A stretch of 5,670 bases of DNA, taken from assembly GCA_031281635.1 (NCBI GenBank), contig JAITFC010000068.1, positions 1 to 5,670 of the forward strand, written 5' to 3'. The position numbers and the translations under genes are program-made. This document shows positions 1 to 5,052 of this stretch, piece after piece. The notes beneath the pieces are model-generated. The model saw only the letters and a program-made list of their open reading frames with translations, had not been told where the DNA came from and made no database searches. Source of the stretch: Puniceicoccales bacterium (lineage in GTDB: Bacteria > Verrucomicrobiota > Verrucomicrobiia > Opitutales > JAIRLM01). Numbering within the stretch: position 1 is the stretch's first letter; every line of letters starts with the position of its first letter.

Positions 1-35
1 CAAGAAAAATTTATGAGAAAATTTGAAAGGCGTTG

Positions 36-242
36 CTATCTTACCAAGAACTGCAACGGAAATGCCCACGCCAATACTGCCGCCAACAGCCCGAAAATGG
101 CCAATAGAAAAAACAATAAGGGTACCCAATTGGAGTTGTGCTGCCCTGGATTAGCAATCCTCTGTCTTAGATCATCCATTTGTTGACGTCGATCCACCGT
201 TTGTGGATGTAGATCTACTGCTTGTGGATGTGGATCATCCAC
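36..242 (-). CDS. Possible small repeat-containing single-span membrane protein
   Basis: I do not recognise this 68-residue protein. Residues 1-28 are four 7-residue units sharing Asp at unit position 3 and mostly Gln at position 7 (for example AVDLHPQ, TVDRRQQ, MDDLRQR). A polar linker follows, then one strongly hydrophobic stretch at about residues 40-61 (VPLLFFLLAIFGLLAAVLAW), and it ends LQFLVR. That layout suggests a membrane protein anchored by its C-terminus. The start is uncertain: GTG at 242 keeps all four repeats but has no clear Shine-Dalgarno, and ATG at 179 (47 residues) also lacks a good one. An in-frame stop at 276-278 rules out a much longer N-terminus. A TATAAT box lies about 60 bases upstream. 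The case for coding rests on the in-frame repeat and the membrane segment. It could still be a non-coding repeat beside a chance ORF. Confidence 0.45.
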   Translation of the reverse strand: MDDPHPQAVDLHPQTVDRRQQMDDLRQRIANPGQHNSNWVPLLFFLLAIFGLLAAVLAWAFPLQFLVR

Positions 243-253
243 TGTTTGACGGC
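170..253. repeat. Four tandem 21-bp repeats
   Basis: Four consecutive 21-bp units begin at 170, 191, 212 and 233, each starting with GATC. The second and third share the core TTGTGGATGT, and the first and fourth share GATCATCCA and a TTGAC core. A degenerate fifth unit may follow at 254-274. Because 21 is a multiple of 3, the array encodes heptapeptide repeats on the minus strand, so copy number can change without shifting the frame. Confidence 0.85.
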
Positions 254-305
254 GATTTGATTGGTGGAGATCGGCCTAAACGGTGACAGCGCATGGACGC
301 TACTC

Positions 306-311
306 ATTATA
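306..311 (-). promoter_or_regulatory. Candidate -10 box for the small membrane protein
   Basis: The minus strand reads TATAAT here, a perfect sigma-70 -10 hexamer, about 64 bases upstream of the GTG at 242. No good -35 hexamer lies at 16-18 bp. The closest is TTGCAA at 332-337, 20 bp away and inside the palindrome at 331-347. A plus-strand reading (GTGACA at 283-288, 19 bp, TATAGT at 308-313) is also possible but has no good gene downstream. Confidence 0.35.
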
Positions 312-330
312 GTACGTGATTTTAAACGAT

Positions 331-347
331 CTTGCAAAATTTGCAAG
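331..347. promoter_or_regulatory. 17-bp perfect palindrome, possible operator
   Basis: CTTGCAAA, one central A, then TTTGCAAG: two 8-bp arms in perfect dyad symmetry. Relative to the minus-strand -10 box at 306-311 it covers the -35 region (about -32 to -48), where a dimeric regulator would block or recruit RNA polymerase. No run of T follows on either strand, so it does not look like a terminator. The operator role is inferred from position and symmetry only. Confidence 0.35.
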
Positions 348-561
348 CGTTATTTATTCAAAAAATTAATTTTCTCTTTTTCACGCAGGTCTGAGAATTT
401 CGCAAAGGGTCTAATATCATACGCCCTATGATGTGATGCTCACAGGGTACGAGAAGGAATCTTCCCGTTTTCGAGAGAAGTCGTGCTGCAACTTTGCGGG
501 ACAAAACGAATTGCCAGCGAGTTCTTGGCACCGCAGAGTACCTGCCAGCGAATGGCTTTGC

Positions 562-580
562 TCTGTGAAATTTTCACAGA
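562..580. repeat. 19-bp perfect inverted repeat across a stop codon
   Basis: TCTGTGAAA, one central T, then TTTCACAGA: 9-bp arms in perfect symmetry. The TGA stop of the large minus-strand gene (574-576) lies inside it. There is no following T-run, so it is a poor intrinsic terminator. Its inner 17 bp share the pattern CTnnnAAA-N-TTTnnnAG with the palindrome at 331-347. Confidence 0.5.
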
Positions 581-1767
581 TGAGGAACTCGGAAAGCAAA
601 TCCAGCACTTTTTGCTTCATAATGTCCCGATGGACTGCAAGATTTTACGGTATGGAATAACACAAAATCCGCAGGCTTTTCGATGCGTAAATCCACAGGC
701 TCTTCGCTGTCTTGAGGAATGACCACACCATAAAGAGCAACACATTGTATACTCCCATCTGAAAAGATATACATCGTATCATGCTTATGAGTATAATCAT
801 TTTGAAGATGTGCAAAGTTTATGATCGGAATATCAGGAGGATATCCGTAAGACTCTATATAGGCTAATGCTGCTCCAAATGATTCCCCTTGAATGTATGG
901 ATAGCGAGCCAGTGCAGTAAATGTATTGAGGGTTTTTTCTTGATATTTATCTGCACGGCATGTTTCTTTCAATGCTTTGCATATTGCAAAAAGCTGCCAC
1001 TTAATTGGCACGTCATAGATCGGAAAACCTCTGTCGTTCTCCGTAGGATCGAATTCGCAAGTCCCATAGTCTCCATCGCCCAGAATTACAATTTTACGAA
1101 ATTCGCTTCTATGCATATCGGCTGTGATGGCGCCAATTGAGTAGAGTGTTTTTTCAAAGGCTATCGCTATCTCTTCGTGCATGAATCTATCCCTGGCATC
1201 TTCCGCATTAAAATCGTATGCTGCAACAAATTCTACAAATGATGGAAGAAATTCCCCGAACCTCAGTAACTTTTCACTGTTTTCGGCATGGGCTGAGTCA
1301 AATGCTGCGATTTCTCTTCTCATATCTCCGCGAAACAATTCTGTGCGCGATGGATCACGGTTCTCCACGGCAATGGCCTGAAAAAGTTCACTCAGCAGAG
1401 GATGATAGTGCGTTTTCAATTCACACACGTAGTGGAGAACCTGCAGAGCGAATGGTGCGTTTTTCGAATATAATGCCTGTATGATGCTGTCTACCAAATC
1501 TGGAGCCCAATTGTCTACGTCGTTTCCGCATATCAAATATCTCCCATCGCATCGGCACCAGGACGGGGTTGGCAGTGGGTACAGCTCCCGATTTTCGAAG
1601 TGTAAATGCAGCAAAATGTGAATGTCACTTGGACTCACATTGTCACCACTAATAACGTGTTGCACCAATCCTCTATAAAATTCTAGAAGACTCTCGTTCG
1701 GGGGTGATAGCCAGTTTGTCGTTGTCATTCGAAATTCCCGTGTCTGACCACAGCGAATAACGAACAT
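574..1767 (-). CDS. Hypothetical protein, about 397 residues, family not recognised
   Basis: I do not recognise this protein and assign no function. From the ATG at 1767 it begins MFVIRCGQTREF and looks mostly soluble, mixed alpha/beta and fairly acidic. Visible landmarks are a His-rich piece (HILLHLHFENRELYPLPTP), a Cys pair (WCRCDGRYLICGND), a helical middle (about residues 90-230), a Gly/Asp-rich stretch (ILGDGDYGTCEFDPTENDRG) and a C-terminal part with FSDGSIQCVALYGVV. This start was chosen because GGAG lies 7 bases upstream, the best ribosome site in the frame. ATG at 1728 is an alternative. The frame stays open upstream to TTG at 2049, giving up to 491 residues and adding a hydrophobic segment (see 1768-2156). 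It lies on the same strand as tsaD but far behind it, so co-transcription is uncertain. An unbroken frame of this length argues for a real, intact gene. Confidence 0.7.
   Translation of the reverse strand: MFVIRCGQTREFRMTTTNWLSPPNESLLEFYRGLVQHVISGDNVSPSDIHILLHLHFENRELYPLPTPSWCRCDGRYLICGNDVDNWAPDLVDSIIQALYSKNAPFALQVLHYVCELKTHYHPLLSELFQAIAVENRDPSRTELFRGDMRREIAAFDSAHAENSEKLLRFGEFLPSFVEFVAAYDFNAEDARDRFMHEEIAIAFEKTLYSIGAITADMHRSEFRKIVILGDGDYGTCEFDPTENDRGFPIYDVPIKWQLFAICKALKETCRADKYQEKTLNTFTALARYPYIQGESFGAALAYIESYGYPPDIPIINFAHLQNDYTHKHDTMYIFSDGSIQCVALYGVVIPQDSEEPVDLRIEKPADFVLFHTVKSCSPSGHYEAKSAGFAFRVPHL
665..712. repeat. 24-bp tandem duplication inside the unrecognised gene
   Basis: Two adjacent 24-bp units (665-688 and 689-712) match at 19 of 24 positions, sharing AAATCC, CAGGCT and TTCG blocks. 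On the minus strand they encode two similar octapeptides (DSEEPVDL and RIEKPADF) near the C-terminus of the hypothetical protein. The length keeps the frame. It looks like an old local duplication that has since diverged. Confidence 0.6.
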
Positions 1768-1771
1768 TTCA

Positions 1772-1778
1772 CCTCTCC
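1772..1778 (-). promoter_or_regulatory. Ribosome binding site choosing the 1767 start
   Basis: The minus strand reads GGAGAGG followed by TGAA and ATG. GGAG lies 7 bases from the ATG and GAGG lies 4 bases from it. None of the upstream candidates (TTG 2049, ATG 1950, ATG 1860, ATG 1845) has as good a site, so this favours translation starting at 1767. Confidence 0.55.
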
Positions 1779-2078
1779 ATATGGCCCGGCTGAAAATGCA
1801 AAAGAATAACGCATAGACCCATGCGAACGGTCCCCAGCAATTCATTGTTGCTCTGATCATGCTGATGCGTTCCCAAAACTTCAACAATCCCGTTGCCACA
1901 AAAGTGACTCTGCCAACGGCGGTAACCGCCCGTTCTTGCAGATAACCCATCACCCAAAGGGAAAATTGATGGGCGGAGCGACCGCGCGGTATTATCTCAT
2001 TGTAAGGAATCAATGTGTAGCACAGTGAATTTTTTTGAAAAAATGTCAATGCTGTATTTTTGTTGCCCCCCAGGGCTG

Positions 2079-2114
2079 CTCAAATTCGCATTCTCAAATT
2101 TCCTCATTCGCATT
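2079..2114. repeat. Short imperfect direct repeats upstream of the unrecognised gene
   Basis: The plus strand reads three related blocks in a row: CTCAAATTCGCATT, CTCAAATTTC and CTCATTCGCATT. The 9-mer ATTCGCATT occurs at 2084-2092 and again at 2106-2114, 22 bp apart, about two helical turns. They sit just downstream of a candidate -10 box on the minus strand. A regulatory role is possible but unsupported. Confidence 0.45.
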
Positions 2115-2142
2115 TTATAGCCTTATAAGCGGTCTTCATCGA
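2114..2142 (-). promoter_or_regulatory. Weak candidate promoter for the unrecognised gene
   Basis: On the minus strand TCGATG (2137-2142) and TATAAA (2114-2119) are 17 bp apart, in the short gap after the tsaD stop codon. The -35 match is poor (3 of 6). Transcription would begin near 2107, leaving a leader of about 340 bases to the ATG at 1767, or a short one if an upstream start is used. Read-through from tsaD is an alternative. Confidence 0.25.
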
Positions 2143-2156
2143 GAATTTAGTATTTT

Positions 2157-3164
2157 TTATTGCGTGAGTTCCAAATCCGCGTGGAAATCCTCTGGGCTAG
2201 GAACAACTTGCGGGTCAATGGCGGCGGCAAAGGCAATCATGGAGGCGTTGTCCCCGCAGTATTCCTTTGGAGCCAGAAGGAGAGGAACTTCATATCGTTC
2301 GGCGAGTTGTTGCATTTTTGCCCGCAAACGACCGTTTTGCGAAACGCCACCGGAAAGGCCTAGACTGCGGCAGGGAAAATTCTGGACTGCAAATGCCACT
2401 TTGTCGACGAGTGCGTCACAAATTGCCTCTTGGTATGAGGCACAAAGATCTGCTCTGCGGGAATTTATTTCCTCTGCTGGCATCTTGCGCAATTGATAGA
2501 GTAGCGCAGTCTTGACTCCGGAGAAACTAAACTTTAAGTCACAGCCACGGAATGCTCGCGGAAACTGAAATGCACCCGGATCTCCAAACAGGGCCAGCCG
2601 TTCAATTTCCACACCGCCGGGATAATGGAGGCTCAACAATTTCGCCCCCTTGTCGAGGGCTTCCCCGGCAGCGTCATCCGATGTTCGTCCAAGGATTACC
2701 ATTTGACAATCTTTTTTTATAAAAAAAAGCAGAGTATTTCCTCCGGAAACGAGCAAGCCCAAGTGGGGCAGCAGTGTATCGGAAGAAATTTCCCTCTGCC
2801 AATGGCGCATGAACGGGGATAGTGCATGCCCTCGCAGATGATTCACGCCGATGATCGGACACTCAAAAAAAAGTGCCAGCGACCAGGCAAAAGAAAATCC
2901 GGCGGCAAGACATCCGGCGAGGCCAGGCCCACGTGTTACGGCGATGAGATCGGGGTTGTCAAAATTTTTTTCGCGCCATTCGGAAAGAAGTGGAGGGAAT
3001 GCGGCGAGATGCGCGCGTGCAGCCAGATCCGGAACCACACCGCCATGGGGGCGATGCAGCAAAATTTGCGAATGCGTCATCTCAAAGAGAAATTCACGCA
3101 AATCCGTGTCCAAAACAGCCAGTGATGACTCATCGCAGGAACTTTCTATGGCAAAAATTTTCAT
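2157..3164 (-). CDS. tsaD: TsaD, tRNA N6-threonylcarbamoyladenosine (t6A37) transferase
   Basis: TsaD (Kae1/Qri7/YgjD family, ASKHA fold) transfers the threonylcarbamoyl group from threonylcarbamoyl-AMP to A37 of tRNAs reading ANN codons, in the cytoplasm, with TsaB and TsaE. None of those partners is in this window. The 335-residue product matches the usual length. It opens MKIFAIESSCDES, the family's N-terminal phosphate loop, then HSQ...HGGVVPDLAARAH (31-52). The metal ligands are His109 and His113 (NHLRGH) and Asp305 (GDNASMIAF). LLVSGGNT (138-144), DDAAGEALDK (163-172), KFSFSGVKTA (211-220) and LSGGVSQNGRLRAK (270-283) complete the nucleotide site. The ATG at 3164 fits the family's start. 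An in-frame ATG four codons earlier (3176) is possible. The frame is open farther upstream, but nothing there resembles TsaD. It diverges from rpmB and contains several 7-8 base A or T runs. Confidence 0.97.
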   Translation of the reverse strand: MKIFAIESSCDESSLAVLDTDLREFLFEMTHSQILLHRPHGGVVPDLAARAHLAAFPPLLSEWREKNFDNPDLIAVTRGPGLAGCLAAGFSFAWSLALFFECPIIGVNHLRGHALSPFMRHWQREISSDTLLPHLGLLVSGGNTLLFFIKKDCQMVILGRTSDDAAGEALDKGAKLLSLHYPGGVEIERLALFGDPGAFQFPRAFRGCDLKFSFSGVKTALLYQLRKMPAEEINSRRADLCASYQEAICDALVDKVAFAVQNFPCRSLGLSGGVSQNGRLRAKMQQLAERYEVPLLLAPKEYCGDNASMIAFAAAIDPQVVPSPEDFHADLELTQ

Positions 3165-3247
3165 TATTTTTTCCATTGACAGGCCAGGAGAAATGCTTTC
3201 CGTGTGCCCGTAGTGGGCAGTGCGCGCTGCTGGCAATTGAGTCTTGT

Positions 3248-3253
3248 GGGGAG
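3248..3253 (+). promoter_or_regulatory. Ribosome binding site of rpmB
   Basis: GGGGAG lies 10 bases before the ATG at 3264. It supports that ATG over the upstream in-frame start at 3204, whose extra 20 residues do not resemble L28. Confidence 0.6.
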
Positions 3254-3263
3254 CTTTGAAAAA

Positions 3264-3518
3264 ATGTCTAGGATCTGTTTCATTACGGGAAAACGGCGAG
3301 TGGCCGGTTCCAGCATCTGTCGCAAGGGGCAATCGAAGAAGAGCGGTGGCATCGGAACACACGTTGTTAAGGTGACGCGCCGATTTTTCAAGCCAAACGT
3401 GCAAAGAATTCGTGCGGTGTTGCCCAGCGGGGCCGTCAAGCGCATCTGGGTCAGCGTCAAGGCTATCAAGGCGGGGAAAATTACAAAGCCTTCGCTGCGA
3501 AAGGCGAAAACCCTGTGA
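3264..3518 (+). CDS. rpmB: 50S ribosomal protein L28
   Basis: L28 is a small basic protein of the large ribosomal subunit. The 84-residue product begins MSRICFITGKRRVAGS, the L28 signature (Cys, then TGKR). A lysine/glycine-rich insert (KGQSKKSGGIGTHV, about 21-34), RRFFKPNVQRIR (39-50) and a KRIWVSVKAIKAG C-terminal motif (59-71) follow. The length lies within the bacterial range. The insert gives it the longer form of L28 that I associate with Verrucomicrobiota, from memory. It is not paired with rpmG (L33), a common neighbour. Instead its TGA stop overlaps the GTG start of glyS by four bases, so the two are almost certainly one operon. Start at ATG 3264, supported by GGGGAG. Confidence 0.95.
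   Translation: MSRICFITGKRRVAGSSICRKGQSKKSGGIGTHVVKVTRRFFKPNVQRIRAVLPSGAVKRIWVSVKAIKAGKITKPSLRKAKTL
3500..3504 (+). promoter_or_regulatory. Weak ribosome binding site of glyS within rpmB
   Basis: AAAGG sits 10 bases before the GTG at 3515, inside the last codons of rpmB. The ATG at 3530 has no site of its own, so the GTG with termination-reinitiation from rpmB is preferred. Confidence 0.45.
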
Positions 3519-5005
3519 ATTCGTCCTCCATGGATTCTATTCTATCCCTCTGCCGCAGGCGCGGCTTCATCTTTCAATCCTCGGAAATTTACGGCGGTGT
3601 CGCTGGTTTCTTTGACTACGGACCGATCGGTTGCGAATTGAAACGCAACATCAAGGATTTGTGGTGGCGCGATGTGGTACGGCGCCGTGAGGATATCGTC
3701 GGAATTGATTGCAGTACAATCATGCACCCGCAGGTGTGGAAGGCTTCGGGTCATGCGGATGGCTTTGCAGACCCGATGGTCGATTGCCGCGAGTCAAAGA
3801 TGCGCTATAGGGCCGATCAACTCTACTTCGCTCCGGTCAGTGTGGACGGAAAAATGATCGGCTATATCTCTCAGTTGGAAGATGTTGGCATGCAAACATT
3901 GGCCGAAGAATCTGCGCAGCGTTTGAAAGCGAAGCGGAAAATTCAGGGAAAAATGGACCCAATTCAACTGCGCACAATCGCCGAAGCAAATGCGGAGGAA
4001 TTGGCCCAAATTCCTTCTCCGACAACGGGTAATCCGGGAACTTTGACGGCTCCGCGCCAGTTTAATTTGATGTTCACGACGCACATCGGAGCCGTTGCCG
4101 ATGCGGCATCCATGGCCTATCTTCGCCCGGAGACGGCTCAGGGTATCTTTGTCAATTTCAAGAACATAGTTGACTCGACGCGTGTAAAACTTCCCTTCGG
4201 CATCGCACAGATCGGCCGCGCTTACCGCAACGAAATCACTCCACGCAATTTTACATTTCGCTCCAGGGAATTCGAACAGATGGAACTAGAATATTTCATC
4301 GCACCGGACGCGGATTGGCAAAGTTTTCACCGCGAATGGGTTGAAACACGCCTGCACTGGTATCTTTCTCTAGGAATTCGCAGAGAACTTTTGGGGCAAG
4401 AAGTGCACGCCATGGAAAAATTGGCACACTATGCCCGAGCCTGCACCGACATTACATTTGCCTATCCGTTTGGCATACAAGAAATTGAAGGAATTGCAGC
4501 CCGTGGAAATTTCGACCTCACTTGTCACCAGCAGTGCAGCGGAAAATCTTTGGAATTTTTCGACGAGGACACCCAGCAGCGCTACTTGCCGCATGTCATC
4601 GAACCGTCTGCCGGCGTAGATCGCGTCTTTTTGGCCGTTCTCTGCTCCGCATACGACGAAGATGAATTGAACGGCGAACGGCGAACGGTGCTGCGTCTCA
4701 GTCCGCAACTCGCTCCCATTAAAGCGGGTATCTTCCCTCTGCAAAAAAACAAGCCGGAGTTGGTGCAACTTTCTCGGAGCATTTTCGAAAATTTACAGCG
4801 GCACTGGAACGTACATTGGGATGCCACCGGAGCCATCGGCCGCCGTTACCGCCGCATGGACGAAGTGGGGACGCCCTACGCCATTACCGTCGACTTTGAC
4901 TCTCTCGAAAACGGCACAGTTACTCTCCGCGAACGTGATAGCGCAGAGCAGTCTCGCGTTGCAATTGCGGAATTAGTCGATGCCTTGCGGGAAAAATTAG
5001 ACTGA
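3515..5005 (+). CDS. glyS: Glycyl-tRNA synthetase, single-chain (alpha2) class II type
   Basis: This enzyme joins glycine to tRNA-Gly using ATP, in the cytoplasm. The 496-residue protein is the homodimeric type shared with archaea, eukaryotes and many bacteria, not the alpha2beta2 GlyQ/GlyS type. Near the N-terminus it has GFIFQSSEIYGGVAGFFDYGP (17-37), followed by the motif 1 region. An insertion domain (about 90-180) follows, then APRQFNLMFTTHIG (179-192), YLRPETAQGIFVNFKN (202-217), motif 2 GRAYRNEITPR...FRSREFEQMELEYF (234-261, Arg238) and motif 3 IEPSAGVDRVFLAVL (362-376, Arg370). The C-terminal anticodon-binding domain spans about 396-496 (APIKAGIFPL, GAIGRRYRRMDEVGTPYAI). The insertion lacks the CxxC often seen before the APRQFN motif; I recall this form from Verrucomicrobiota. 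Start: GTG at 3515, coupled to the rpmB stop; ATG at 3530 would lose only five residues. Complete, with no missing key residue seen. Confidence 0.97.
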   Translation: MNSSSMDSILSLCRRRGFIFQSSEIYGGVAGFFDYGPIGCELKRNIKDLWWRDVVRRREDIVGIDCSTIMHPQVWKASGHADGFADPMVDCRESKMRYRADQLYFAPVSVDGKMIGYISQLEDVGMQTLAEESAQRLKAKRKIQGKMDPIQLRTIAEANAEELAQIPSPTTGNPGTLTAPRQFNLMFTTHIGAVADAASMAYLRPETAQGIFVNFKNIVDSTRVKLPFGIAQIGRAYRNEITPRNFTFRSREFEQMELEYFIAPDADWQSFHREWVETRLHWYLSLGIRRELLGQEVHAMEKLAHYARACTDITFAYPFGIQEIEGIAARGNFDLTCHQQCSGKSLEFFDEDTQQRYLPHVIEPSAGVDRVFLAVLCSAYDEDELNGERRTVLRLSPQLAPIKAGIFPLQKNKPELVQLSRSIFENLQRHWNVHWDATGAIGRRYRRMDEVGTPYAITVDFDSLENGTVTLRERDSAEQSRVAIAELVDALREKLD

Positions 5006-5052
5006 TTTTTTGCTCCGAGTCCTCCGCATTGATAGAACTTCCACGCGCACCT
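5006..5052. other. Convergent gap without a clear terminator
   Basis: Forty-seven bases separate the stop codons of glyS and the transporter gene. A run of six Ts follows the glyS stop immediately, preceded by only an A/T stem (AAAAAT, 4992-4997, with ATTTTT, 5005-5010) overlapping the stop. That is weak for an intrinsic terminator. The opposite strand shows no stem plus T-run. Confidence 0.4.

Larger units (their letters stand above)
243..573. other. Intergenic stretch without a supported gene
   Basis: No convincing gene is seen here on either strand. Short open frames on both strands lack good ribosome sites and recognisable protein. The stretch holds a TATAAT box on the minus strand at 306-311 and a perfect 17-bp palindrome at 331-347. 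An AT-rich tract covers about 350-380. A small stem (ATCATA, loop CGCCC, TATGAT) lies at 416-432, followed by GTGA-TGC-TCAC at 433-443. I see no tRNA-like TTCGA arm and no obvious terminator with a T-run. Confidence 0.6.
1768..2156 (-). other. Ambiguous stretch: N-terminal extension or leader
   Basis: Between the preferred start of the hypothetical protein and the end of tsaD, the minus-strand frame of the hypothetical protein stays open from 2079 to 1768. Candidate starts are TTG 2049 and ATGs at 1950, 1860 and 1845. The frame would add up to 94 residues, including a hydrophobic stretch (WGPFAWVYALFFCIF, about 20-30 residues before MFVIRCGQ) that could be a membrane anchor if translation began at 1860 or 1845. 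Against this, the upstream starts have weak ribosome sites and the predicted residues are unusually rich in Trp, Phe and Arg. Positions 2050-2156 hold short repeats and possible -10 boxes but no other gene. Confidence 0.45.

Noticed and set aside
564..578. CRP/FNR-like TGTGA...TCACA site
   Set aside because: The half-sites are 5 bp apart rather than the 6 bp of the CRP consensus, and the site lies at a gene's 3' end. The wider palindrome is the better description.
426..620. Minus-strand frame of 64 codons starting MKQKVLDLLSEF, overlapping the end of the hypothetical gene
   Set aside because: GGGA lies only 4 bases from the ATG, the C-terminal half looks like random sequence, and no family is recognised. 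A small downstream gene cannot be fully excluded.
483..722. Plus-strand frame of 79 codons starting at GTG 483, giving a fairly protein-like sequence
   Set aside because: It lies largely antisense to the 3' end of the much longer hypothetical gene, has no clear ribosome site and matches nothing known to me.
2712..2728. T7-AT-A8 near-palindrome as an intrinsic terminator
   Set aside because: It has no GC stem and lies inside the conserved tsaD coding sequence, where it encodes FFIKK.
3176..3181. Perfect TTGACA -35 hexamer on the plus strand, upstream of rpmB
   Set aside because: No acceptable -10 hexamer lies 16-18 bp downstream (TCCGTG at 17 bp), and the site overlaps an alternative tsaD start.
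4016..4060. Loss of a zinc-binding CxxC in the GlyRS insertion domain as an unusual trait
   Set aside because: I recall cysteine-free versions with a similar PSP.TG.PG...LT.PR.FN stretch in Verrucomicrobiota, so it is probably a lineage trait.
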